Assembly: GCA_003490145.1 (NCBI GenBank)
Contig: QULQ01000017.1
Coordinates: forward strand, 1-62,566
DNA from: Lachnospiraceae bacterium OM04-12BH
Lineage (GTDB): Bacteria > Bacillota > Clostridia > Lachnospirales > Lachnospiraceae
Reading direction: 5' to 3'
Length of the DNA stretch: 62,566 nucleotides
Part shown: in pieces, positions 55,571 to 62,566 of the stretch
Numbering within the stretch: the stretch's first letter is position 1
Layout: each line of letters begins with the position of its first letter
The notes under the pieces: generated by a model
Told to the model about the DNA's origin: nothing
What the model saw: only the letters and a program-made list of their open reading frames with translations
Databases searched by the model: none
Translations under genes and position numbers: made by a program

Positions 55571-56374
55571 TTATCGTGCACATCTTTTCAACTCTTTTTC
55601 TACGTTTTCCAGGCGTTTTATTTCTTTCTCCGCATCCTCTAACTTTAAGTGCGTGTAAACATTTAAAGTCACACTGATATCCGTATGTCCCATAAGATAT
55701 TTCAGGGTTTCTACGGATATTCCCCTCTTTGCCATATTCGTACAGAATGTATGGCGGCAGACATGAGGTGTTATCTTTGGAAGTTGCACCCGATATATTT
55801 TGTTATATTTTTCAACAGAATGCTGAAACCGCTTCTCCCATTGATAAGGCATCATAGGCATTCCACGCTTATCCAAGAACAGAAAACCTGTATAGCCGTC
55901 AATACATATTTCAATCTTCGGCTTCTTCCGGTTTGCTAACACCCTTTTTATTACTTCATATACTTCTTCCGACATGGGTAATACCCTCGTTCCTGCGTCC
56001 GTTTTCGTTTTCTCGATGTATTTCCCCTTGTTTCCAACGTATTGCAACTGGTGGTCAACATTGATTGTTTTCTTTTGCATATCAATATCTTTCAAGGTAA
56101 GTCCTCAGAATTCCCCGATACGAAGTCCTGTATGTAAGAGAAGATACATGCCGTCGTAGCACTCACTGAAATGTTCATCCTGCTTGATAAACTGCAAGAA
56201 CTCTTTTTCCTGTTTTCCTGTCAAGGCTTCTCTTTTTACCGAATCATTGATTAAGAAGTTATGTAGATCAAAATCAAAAGGTTTTTTATGAATTAAATCC
56301 GCTTCGCATGCTATCTGGAATGCAGGTCTTACAACTCCACGAATTGTATGAATGGAACTGTAACTCTTGAGAAC
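55571..56374 (-). pseudogene. tyrosine integrase pseudogene, Tn916 type
   Basis: The minus-strand frame from about 56374 reads an integrase: VRPAFQIACEADLIHKKPFD, then YDGMYLLLHTGLRIGEF, a TGA (56105-56107), GLTLKDIDM and on to the end. The catalytic Arg (TGLRIGEF), HVCRH, and GHTDISVTLNVYTH with the nucleophile Tyr are all present. In relatives the TGA position is a Cys codon (ISEFCGLT), so one base change explains it. The first 150 or so residues, with the arm-binding domain, are missing. The part from 56095 down can still be read as a 174-residue ORF, but it lacks the first catalytic Arg. Confidence 0.85.
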
Positions 56375-56515
56375 AAATCAATCTGTTCCCAATAATTATC
56401 TGTTACTAGGTCTGCACCTCGGACACCAACACTGCGGATTGGTTTGCTCCAGTTATAGTTTTCCTTAAATATCTGATAAGCATCACTTACTGATGAAGGC
56501 AGGGAAAAAGCTATG
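56371..56515 (-). pseudogene. umuC (Y-family polymerase) C-terminal fragment
   Basis: On the minus strand this reads FSLPSSVSDAYQIFKENYNW followed by SKPIRSVGVRGADLVTDNYW and EQIDLF. It matches the little-finger end of Firmicute UmuC/DinB-type polymerases (KPIRSLGVRG...). It has no start and runs straight into the integrase fragment in another frame near 56371. About 48 residues survive. Confidence 0.7.
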
Positions 56516-56980
56516 GATTATATCAATCTGCTCCATGCATCCGGAATGTATGAAAAGCAGACTGCTAAGATAATTCCATTCCGAAGCATTGATATTTTTG
56601 AAAATGCCGTATCAGCCGGAACCGGTAACTTCCTTGTAGACGGACCGAAAGAGACTGTACGCATAGATGAATCTATCCTGCCGGAAGATACTACTTTCGG
56701 TGTACGCATTAGTGGTGACAGTATGGAACCTGAATTCCACGATGGTCAGATTGCATGGGTATTACAACAGGAATCTGTTGCTAATGGAGAAATCGGCATC
56801 TTCGCTCTAAACGGAGAAGCCTATATTAAGAAATTACAGAACGATAAAGACGGAATTTTCCTTATCTCGCTTAATGAAAAGTATGCACCTATCAAGGTTA
56901 GTGAAAACGACCGCTTAGACATATTTGGAAAAGTTCTTGGAAAATCTGATGCTTCTGCTATCACAGGACATTGCCGATAA
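56477..56980 (+). pseudogene. S24/LexA-type repressor fragment lacking its DNA-binding domain
   Basis: The frame opens after a TAA with ASLTDEGREKAMDYINLLHA and is usually called from the ATG at 56513 (155 residues). LTDEGREKA is the normal link after the N-terminal helix-turn-helix of XRE-S24 repressors, so that domain has been lost. The peptidase domain is whole: cleavage-type start, catalytic Ser in ISGDSMEPEFHDGQIAWV and Lys in GEAYIKKLQ. If made, the product could dimerise but not bind DNA. In intact elements this repressor sits beside umuC on the same strand; here the umuC fragment faces the other way. Confidence 0.7.
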
Positions 56981-57062
56981 AACGCAAGTCCTTTTTATCG
57001 GACACATTATTTTGCATAATTGAAAATAAGAAATATCTATAGAACTGAAAGAAGGGATTCTT

Positions 57063-57263
57063 ATGGCGGTTACCAATAATATCAGAGAAATCCGTGAACA
57101 GCGAGGCATTTACCAGGATGACCTTGCCGCTGCTATCGGATACAGCACCAAAACTGTCGGCAGGATAGAACGTGGGGACAGCACCCCATCTGCCGAATTT
57201 ATGCTGCGGATATCAAAATACTTTAATATGCTGGTGGAAGATGTATTTCATGTAGAAGATTGA
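57063..57263 (+). CDS. XRE-family helix-turn-helix regulator
   Basis: 66 residues, almost entirely a Cro/CI-type five-helix domain: IREIREQRGIYQDDLAAAIG, then YSTKTVGRIERGDSTPS and the tail MLRISKYFNMLVEDVFHVED. AAGGG six bases before the ATG is a good site. Proteins of this size regulate mobile elements and toxin-antitoxin or conjugation genes. It follows the S24 fragment by 82 bp on the same strand and is divergent from nothing; the KAP gene faces it. Target unknown. Confidence 0.88.
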   Translation: MAVTNNIREIREQRGIYQDDLAAAIGYSTKTVGRIERGDSTPSAEFMLRISKYFNMLVEDVFHVED

Positions 57264-57267
57264 GCTG

Positions 57268-57298
57268 GAGAGCTGGATACTCCCTAAATCCAGCTCTC
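57268..57298 (+). terminator. terminator after the XRE gene
   Basis: An 11-bp perfect stem GAGAGCTGGAT/ATCCAGCTCTC with a 9-base loop starts six bases after the stop; T tract is weak. Confidence 0.65.
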
Positions 57299-57385
57299 TC
57301 ATTTACTATACAAACTGATTTTGTTGATAATCATCAATGGTCATAAATATATTTATATACTCTCATATTTGTCACAGAGAGACCG

Positions 57386-59287
57386 TTACTGCTCTATGGG
57401 TACATCTTTACTTTCCGGTATTATAATATCATCAAGTTTTTTAATAAATTTTTGAGTATGTTTCGCAGCTATATTCTTATTTTTTTCTTTATAATCCTGC
57501 ATTACAGAATTCAAATCTTCTCTTAACTTTTTAAGTGCCATTGTTGTGATTTGTCCATCAATCTCTTCTATATCACTATAATGTCCCCAAATTCCAACAA
57601 ACCACCCAGAAAAATGATTTTTATCCATATTATCAGCATTCTTAAATGCATTAATAGTTGCGGACTCCATCTCAACAGAAAACGCATTGTATCTCTTATT
57701 ACTCAAATTTCTGAAAGCCTCATTTAAGTCTGAACTAATCAAATCAATATAGAGCCTTTTATTCTTTTCATAAATCCACACATCATTATCTCTAAACTCT
57801 TTTATAATCTGATATGCTGACCATTCATCTTCTGTAAAATATTCCTTACTGTCATCCCCAATCATCATGTGAGAATGACTATCTTTTACCTCAGAATTAA
57901 TTAAATATTTTATTTGCTTGTTAATACCTTCTCGCACATTTTCCCAATCAATTGCAGGTAAATCAATGTCATATCTTCTAGAATAACAACAATTATTAAG
58001 GAACAGAATATACTCATCTAACGACATTTTTCCTTCATATGCTTCTACTAATAAATCCTTAAATCCTTCATCAATTACTTCTTCATTAACTTCAGGTAGA
58101 TTATGCGTTTTAAGAATTTCAAGCGGAGTAGCTGCATTCTTTTTTTTCAAAAACAACTGTATTTCTTTCGTGATAACTTCATCATTCCACTCACCGTGAA
58201 TAATCCACTCAGAAAATCCATTAACAATAAAATTACTGTTAAATACATCCGGATAAAGCTTTTCTACATCAATGTATAAAAACAAATTTCCGTATTTAGA
58301 ATTTTTCCAAATCAATCCTGCCTTATTTGCCATCATAAAGCATGTAAAAGAAAGAAGCCAATTACTACAATCTTGAATACCAGCGTTAACCAGTTTATTA
58401 TATACACGTTCAAAGTCTTGAATAGCACATTTAAAACTTCGTACATTATGTGGTCTTTGTGCTAACAATTCTCGAAGTTTTTCCTCTTCCTTTTGATATT
58501 CTTCTCTTTTCTTATTACCATCAAACTTGTAATTTTCAGTCCTATACTGTTCAATGATTGCATTATCATTAAAATCGCCTGATAAAATTTTAACCAATGA
58601 TTGCTTGTTTTTTCTGAGAATCCCCTTATATTCTATCCCCAAAGGCATTAATTCTATAGTATCAGAGACAATCTCTTCATAATCAGGGACAAAGTGAATA
58701 ACTCTTTGCACAATTTTTTCTTTTATTTCATGATATGATAATTCATTTTTTGAACTATCTTTTATTTTTCCTTCATTTGCAATAATAATAGTATTAAAGT
58801 CCTGATTTTCACAGTAATCATTAATACATCCCAGAAGATCTGTACAAGAAATGTTCGACCTCTCTAAATCATCAAAAACAAGTATAACTTTCTTATCAGA
58901 CATTCTGTTACTTATAGGCACAAAATTAACTAAATCCATAATAGATGAAACTACTTCTCCTTTTTTTTGCCAATTTTCAGGCAAAACCTCCTTAATCGTA
59001 CCAAATACTTTTTTATATGAATCTGCAATCTTTGAGACCTTAGTTCCATTCAGTTTGTCCAATTCACTTGCTTTCTCTAACCATTTTTTCTTCACCTCAA
59101 CTCTTAGTTTATCCAAAGAGTCTATACCAAATAAACTAATGCACACAAAAACATATTTATCTTTCACTGATTTTACGAATTTTTTTATAAAATATGTTTT
59201 ACCACATCCCCACTCTCCTGATAACATCAAAGCCCCAACAGGATTATTTATATCACAATAACTTTTTAATTCTTCAATCAGATTCAT
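57386..59287 (-). CDS. KAP-type P-loop NTPase
   Basis: 633 residues. Walker A is LSGEWGCGKTYFIKKF near residue 25 and Walker B is KVILVFDDLERSN near 135, the layout of KAP family NTPases; the rest (from about 280) is a long helical region with no known motif and no clear membrane helix. KAP proteins occur on plasmids, prophages and defence islands, and some relatives take part in phage exclusion. The DNA is clearly more AT-rich than the core genes to the left, so it was probably acquired. GGAGG five bases before the ATG at 59287 decides the start. No partner gene is adjacent. Confidence 0.8.
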   Translation of the reverse strand: MNLIEELKSYCDINNPVGALMLSGEWGCGKTYFIKKFVKSVKDKYVFVCISLFGIDSLDKLRVEVKKKWLEKASELDKLNGTKVSKIADSYKKVFGTIKEVLPENWQKKGEVVSSIMDLVNFVPISNRMSDKKVILVFDDLERSNISCTDLLGCINDYCENQDFNTIIIANEGKIKDSSKNELSYHEIKEKIVQRVIHFVPDYEEIVSDTIELMPLGIEYKGILRKNKQSLVKILSGDFNDNAIIEQYRTENYKFDGNKKREEYQKEEEKLRELLAQRPHNVRSFKCAIQDFERVYNKLVNAGIQDCSNWLLSFTCFMMANKAGLIWKNSKYGNLFLYIDVEKLYPDVFNSNFIVNGFSEWIIHGEWNDEVITKEIQLFLKKKNAATPLEILKTHNLPEVNEEVIDEGFKDLLVEAYEGKMSLDEYILFLNNCCYSRRYDIDLPAIDWENVREGINKQIKYLINSEVKDSHSHMMIGDDSKEYFTEDEWSAYQIIKEFRDNDVWIYEKNKRLYIDLISSDLNEAFRNLSNKRYNAFSVEMESATINAFKNADNMDKNHFSGWFVGIWGHYSDIEEIDGQITTMALKKLREDLNSVMQDYKEKNKNIAAKHTQKFIKKLDDIIIPESKDVPIEQ

Positions 59288-59350
59288 TCTTGCCTCCAAC
59301 TATACCAAGATAATTCTTTATTTACGCATCATTGGAACTTTCCATATTTT

Positions 59351-59875
59351 CTATCTCTCATACATCTTATCAACCTCAGCTTCATACACTGATTCAGTAT
59401 GAGTATCAAATAGCACCCACTCCACCAGATCAAAGCTGTCCAGATTATCCTGCAAGAATCTGTTTACTGTATGTACCGCAATCTTTGTCGCCAACTCAAC
59501 CGGAAAACTATATACTCCCGTTGATATGGAAGGAAATGCAATAGACCTGATTCCATTATCCATTGCCAGCTTCATAGAATTAAAATAACAATTAGCAAGA
59601 AGTTCCTCTTCTCTATTTCTTCCACCATTCCATATTGGTCCTACAGTATGTATCACATAATCACATGGCAGATTATAGGCTTTTGTTATCTTTGCTTCTC
59701 CGGTCTCACATCCATGAAGTGTCCTACACTCTACCAAAAGTTCCGGTCCTGCTGCTCTGTGAATCGCACCATCTACACCGCCTCCACCAAGAAGAGAGTT
59801 GTTTGCTGCATTTACTATTGCCTGCGCCTCTGTTACTTTTGTTATGTCTCCCATTAAAGTCTTAATTAAGTACAT
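59351..59875 (-). CDS. macro-domain ADP-ribose hydrolase (YmdB-like)
   Basis: 174 residues, one macro domain. The ADP-ribose loops are [34 protein letters not shown] (split here by eye at the GGGGVDG turn) and [12 protein letters not shown]; both are intact. Such enzymes remove ADP-ribose from proteins or deacetylate O-acetyl-ADP-ribose. It is the last gene of the minus-strand group of small genes and lies one base after the ArsC-like gene. A weaker likeness to another macro-domain family occurs at 62300-62423. Confidence 0.92.
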   Translation of the reverse strand: MYLIKTLMGDITKVTEAQAIVNAANNSLLGGGGVDGAIHRAAGPELLVECRTLHGCETGEAKITKAYNLPCDYVIHTVGPIWNGGRNREEELLANCYFNSMKLAMDNGIRSIAFPSISTGVYSFPVELATKIAVHTVNRFLQDNLDSFDLVEWVLFDTHTESVYEAEVDKMYER

Positions 59876-60217
59876 TTAGTTCCATCCTTTCCAAATATCC
59901 GGCTGATAACCAAGTGTTGATTGCTTTCCGTTTCTTACTACTGGTGTTTTAATTACTTGTGGATTCTCAAGCACCTTTTCGAGCTTATCTTCATCTGCGA
60001 TATCCTTAATAAGAGCAAGTAAATCCTTGTCCTTGCCATCCCAATTAACCATATTTTCTAATCCACCATTTGCCTGAGCTACTGAATTAAATTCTCCTTT
60101 GCTCATACCTTTTTCTTTCATATCAATGAACTGATACTTTATGCCCCGCTCCTTGAAAAAACGCTCCGCCTTCTTAGTATCATTGCATTTCTTTGTTCCA
60201 AATATCTGTATATTCAT
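59876..60217 (-). CDS. ArsC/Spx-family thioredoxin-fold protein
   Basis: 113 residues. Thioredoxin fold starting IQIFGTKKCNDTKKAERFF, with a single Cys at residue 11 and the ArsC-type end TPVVRNGKQSTLGYQPDIWK. It lacks the CXXC of Spx and the second and third Cys of classic arsenate reductases. It may be a reductase using glutaredoxin-like chemistry; no ars genes are near, so arsenate is not a safe substrate. It is adjoined on both sides by genes of the same group with one-base gaps. Confidence 0.85.
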   Translation of the reverse strand: MNIQIFGTKKCNDTKKAERFFKERGIKYQFIDMKEKGMSKGEFNSVAQANGGLENMVNWDGKDKDLLALIKDIADEDKLEKVLENPQVIKTPVVRNGKQSTLGYQPDIWKGWN

Positions 60218-60218
60218 A

Positions 60219-60437
60219 TCAGTATTCCTTCTCTATCTCGCCATCTATTCCATACATTTTCTTGAATACATCAAGATCTGCCTGGTTCTTAATCAGCATA
60301 ACCTCTTCTATCTTACCAGTATGAATGTCCTTAAAGCCAGCAACCTGCTCGCCATTACATATGCTCGCTTTGATTACCGGTTTCTTATTTTCCTTATCAT
60401 ATGTCTTTGTAATTGTCTTTTTCTTAAATAGTCTCAC
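60219..60437 (-). CDS. conserved small protein of unknown function
   Basis: About 72 residues from a GTG with AAGG eight bases upstream. It reads RLFKKKTITKTYDKENKKPV, then KASICNGEQVAGFKDIHTGK and EEVMLIKNQADLDVFKKMYG. The pattern suggests one small alpha/beta fold. Similar short proteins are common in Clostridia without known function. It overlaps the YaiI gene by 14 bp. Confidence 0.7.
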   Translation of the reverse strand: MRLFKKKTITKTYDKENKKPVIKASICNGEQVAGFKDIHTGKIEEVMLIKNQADLDVFKKMYGIDGEIEKEY

Positions 60438-60897
60438 TCTGAGCACCTTCTTTTGACTTTGCCATCAATATTAGTTTTTCAAAGGACTGCGCAAAGCGTA
60501 CATTATCTTCTTCCGTACGCTTTCTCGGTCCTTTCATATGATTCTTATGAGAGCTGCGCCTTGCCTTCTTATTAAGATGTCGCTCCATAAGCATCTGATC
60601 TATGTTCTCATTCGTGTACCACTTACCTGATTGGTGAATAGCATGTGCACCTTTCCCAAGTGCCATAGCAGCAACACCATAATCCTGCGATACTACTACA
60701 TCCCCTTTATGACAAATGCTGATCAGTTTATAATCTACTGCATCTGCTCCTGCACCTACTACAATCACCTCGCTGTAATCAGAATACAAAATATGATTTG
60801 TATCACACAGCAATGTGGTGGAAATATTGTATTTCTCTGCTATTGTCTCGACAATGTCCACTACCGGACACGCATCCGCATCCACAAATATCTGCAT
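60424..60897 (-). CDS. YaiI/YqxD-family protein (DUF188)
   Basis: 157 residues. The family start IFVDADACPVVDIVETIAEK and VVVSQDYGVAAMALGKGAHAIHQSG are clear, along with the RKRTEEDNVRFAQSFEKLI end. The fold is PIN-like with conserved Asp residues, so it may be a nuclease, but no activity is settled. Length is typical. Confidence 0.92.
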   Translation of the reverse strand: MQIFVDADACPVVDIVETIAEKYNISTTLLCDTNHILYSDYSEVIVVGAGADAVDYKLISICHKGDVVVSQDYGVAAMALGKGAHAIHQSGKWYTNENIDQMLMERHLNKKARRSSHKNHMKGPRKRTEEDNVRFAQSFEKLILMAKSKEGAQSETI

Positions 60898-60918
60898 TTT
60901 TCCTCAAATCCGCTTTCT

Positions 60919-61290
60919 TCAGTTGTAACTAACTGGTGTTCGTACTTCTATAAGATTTCCTGATGGATCATAAAATCTTACAAGCTTCTGTCCACATTCA
61001 AGTTCCATTAAATCCGTAACATAACTTACTACATACTTGCCAGACTCCAGTTTTTCAATAATACCTTCTATATCATTATCTTCAAAATAAAGTTCCGTCA
61101 TGTTGTTATGTGGAGTTGTAGGTATTTTTGTACTGTCATACCATACATCTACATCCTGTAATACAAGCCCCTCAGACATTATCACATTGCCTTCCATCCT
61201 TGTAATCACACGCAATCCAAACAATTCTTCATAAAAATCAATTGATTCGTCAATGTTATCAACAATAATCAATACATTTTTCAAACTCAT
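60919..61290 (-). CDS. VOC (glyoxalase/bleomycin resistance-like) protein
   Basis: 123 residues: two beta-alpha-beta-beta-beta units, starting LIIVDNIDESIDFYEELFGLR and ending RFYDPSGNLIEVRTPV, where the Glu is a likely metal ligand. The first-unit ligand is less clear, so catalysis is uncertain. Members detoxify or bind small molecules. It stands 22 bp upstream of YaiI on the same strand. Confidence 0.88.
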   Translation of the reverse strand: MSLKNVLIIVDNIDESIDFYEELFGLRVITRMEGNVIMSEGLVLQDVDVWYDSTKIPTTPHNNMTELYFEDNDIEGIIEKLESGKYVVSYVTDLMELECGQKLVRFYDPSGNLIEVRTPVSYN

Positions 61291-61325
61291 ATTATATGTT
61301 CCTGCCTCCCCATTTCTTTTTGAAT

Positions 61326-61667
61326 CTATGTCATAATAACATCTACAAGATAATCCTGCTGCACGTGACTCAATTCCTTGCCCGGCTGCATTTTATGCCA
61401 CTTTCGGATGCACTCCCTACAGCATGTAGCTGTTGCGTGCTGGGCAATAAATACTGGATGTCCACGCATAGGTGTTTGTTTACCATCATTTACTATATAT
61501 GCCGGAGCTTCTCTCTTTGCAATAAATTCCTTTGCATGTTGCCTGATAACATCAAGTCCCTTTTCATTTATGTAATCAATATCTTTCTGCTTCAGATGGA
61601 AACTGCTTCGGAACTTGGAATTATCCAGTCTTTCAAACAACTGCCTATACCATTCATCCTTCGTCAT
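61326..61667 (-). CDS. DUF4186 family protein
   Basis: 113 residues. FRSSFHLKQKDIDYINEKGL, MRGHPVFIAQHATATCCREC and the later KWHKMQPGKEL are the family signatures. The CCREC cluster and His residues suggest metal binding. Function unknown. It begins five bases after the PAS gene ends. Confidence 0.85.
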   Translation of the reverse strand: MTKDEWYRQLFERLDNSKFRSSFHLKQKDIDYINEKGLDVIRQHAKEFIAKREAPAYIVNDGKQTPMRGHPVFIAQHATATCCRECIRKWHKMQPGKELSHVQQDYLVDVIMT

Positions 61668-61671
61668 ATCA

Positions 61672-62055
61672 TCACCACAAATCGTATGGTTTCATGGTTT
61701 CTGAATTTCGATATTCATGTTTCTCATAATATCCTATCAGCTTACCCTCATCTCTGAGTGCCACCATATAAACATCTTTATTCTGTTTCACATTATGAAA
61801 AGTATAAACGATATTATGGCTTTCATCTGCTGCAAACCAGTCCACTACCTGCTGTATTTTATCTCTGGATTCTGGATTATGACAATCTAACAGACTTCTT
61901 CCAATAAGTTTATCGCCACCTCGCTTCGCATAGCTGTTAACAGCTGCCGGATTCATGTAGATAATCTCATGTTTGAGATTGCATATAACAACGGATGCCC
62001 TGTCCTGATCAACAATGCTCTTATAAAAGCTGACATATGATTTAAACTTAATCAA
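61672..62055 (-). CDS. PAS-domain protein
   Basis: 127 residues, a single PAS fold: VVICNLKHEIIYMNPAAVNS, then GRSLLDCHNPESRDKI and DVYMVALRDEGKLIGYYEKH. There is no output domain. The called start is a TTG at 62055; the same frame continues upstream as GYDEAGNENLIK with no ATG. Related proteins begin at Asn-Glu-Asn-Leu, one codon after where a start would be expected (GGT here), so the original start may have been lost at a junction. It overlaps the upstream ORF by 4 bp. Confidence 0.75.
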   Translation of the reverse strand: MIKFKSYVSFYKSIVDQDRASVVICNLKHEIIYMNPAAVNSYAKRGGDKLIGRSLLDCHNPESRDKIQQVVDWFAADESHNIVYTFHNVKQNKDVYMVALRDEGKLIGYYEKHEYRNSETMKPYDLW

Positions 62056-62423
62056 ATTTTCATTACCTGCTTCATCATATCCGGATCATCAAACAACTTT
62101 CTGAAAAACTTGTCATTCTGCTCATATCTGTCTGCTGCCATATTCGGAAAATCCTTTTCAAATAACAACATAAAGGTTGCCCTGTCATTGTTCTTTGCAT
62201 AGCTCTGCCATTTTTCCTGATTGGCATAATCATTTTCCATCTGCACAAGTACTTTATCCATCTCTGTAAAATGAGTGCCATACTTTTCGTTTATCTTATT
62301 CATAAGTGAGCGGAGCATATTCTCCTGTCCCTGCTTATCCGTAGGAATGTTCTGTCTGCCAAACCGTATTTCTTCTTTTAAAAGATACTGAATCAGATAT
62401 TCTCTTCGCTCATCCTGTGTCAT
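62052..62423 (-). CDS. small ORF, apparently chimeric
   Basis: 123 residues. Residues 1-40 (MTQDERREYLIQYLLKE, then PTDKQGQENMLRSLMN) look like the N-terminus of Firmicute protein-ADP-ribose hydrolases of the macro-domain type. Residues 45-123 (MDKVLVQMENDYANQEKWQS, YAKNNDRATFMLLFEKDFPN, MAADRYEQNDKFFRKLF) look like the helical C-terminal end of type I restriction HsdR subunits. The macro domain itself and the restriction motor are absent. Both matches are from memory of the families, not from a search. Confidence 0.5.
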   Translation of the reverse strand: MTQDERREYLIQYLLKEEIRFGRQNIPTDKQGQENMLRSLMNKINEKYGTHFTEMDKVLVQMENDYANQEKWQSYAKNNDRATFMLLFEKDFPNMAADRYEQNDKFFRKLFDDPDMMKQVMKI

Positions 62424-62524
62424 AATACACTCTCCCTTATATCTGTAATTGCTCTTGCCATGTCACCGCCAATACCGATTGAGATTTCACCTGTTTTAAG
62501 AAATTTAATAAAGTGTACCCTTTG
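62420..62524 (-). other. open frame fragment at the right edge
   Basis: A 34-codon frame from an in-frame TGA (62525-62527) to TGA (62420-62422) reads VHFIKFLKTGEISIGIGGDM and ARAITDIRESVL. It is bound by stops, has no good start, and shares its last bases with the next ATG. It may be the tail of a lost gene. A TTGACA box overlaps its start, so the DNA could also be a promoter region. The remaining bases to 62566 are not assignable. Confidence 0.3.
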
Positions 62525-62566
62525 TCAAGGACACTATGACTTTTTCCTTTTCAGATTTCTATTATA

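Noticed and set aside
59876..60217. Calling this gene an arsenate reductase outright
   Set aside because: Only one Cys is present and there are no ars neighbours; only the ArsC/Spx fold can be supported.

Overview
The window reads as chromosome of a low-to-mid GC, Gram-positive anaerobe of the Clostridia, most likely family Lachnospiraceae (Blautia-like; the genus is a guess). The support is: glycolytic genes close to Clostridial relatives, a SpoVB-type flippase, a tmRNA tag ending AEDNLAYAA, a YtrA-type GntR regulator with its ABC transporter, VanS/VanR-like two-component genes, sortase-type anchors and a Tn916-type integrase remnant. Most genes lie on the minus strand.

Layout. 1-381: tandem promoters and leader of an rRNA operon whose 16S gene starts at the left edge and runs out of the window. 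382-6148: a five-gene overlapping operon (small membrane protein, response regulator, histidine kinase, large polytopic membrane protein, lipoprotein) lying directly behind the tmRNA terminator. 6215-9571: RNA quality control and secretion (ssrA, smpB, rnr, secG). 9650-20485: cell-surface block with a GH25 lysozyme, enolase, a PMT-like (GT39) and a Gpi18-like membrane glycosyltransferase, two lipoproteins, a 1014-residue wall-anchored protein with a Thr-Pro-Ala-Thr stalk, and the C-terminal remnant of a second anchored protein. 20655-26379: GH31 glycosidase and a self-regulated YtrA/ABC-2 operon with a visible operator. 26532-35824: membrane glycosyltransferases, gpmI and a cation efflux gene. 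35880-39736: a heterodimeric ABC exporter preceded by a 30-codon leader ORF and an intrinsic terminator, which looks like translation-controlled attenuation. 39787-44194: TPR membrane protein, DEAD-box helicase, DPM1/GtrB-like GT2 and a mini membrane protein. 44337-47492: tpiA, pgk and gap, with a terminator after gap. 47762-55373: PHP phosphatase, iscS-iscU-mnmA, spoVB-like, thiN, a chemotaxis-type transducer and a low-molecular-weight phosphatase.

From about 55,380 to the right edge the DNA is accessory: an integrase pseudogene broken by one TGA, a umuC fragment meeting an S24 repressor fragment head-on, an XRE regulator, an AT-rich KAP-type P-loop NTPase, and a tight minus-strand run of small genes (macro domain, ArsC/Spx-like, YaiI, VOC, DUF4186, PAS) ending in an ORF that looks chimeric.

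How parts may work together (inference): the GT2 and the GT-C proteins could make and use lipid-linked sugars on surface proteins, the Thr-rich stalk being an obvious acceptor; IscS and IscU supply sulfur for MnmA; SmpB, tmRNA and RNase R act together in rescue of stalled ribosomes.
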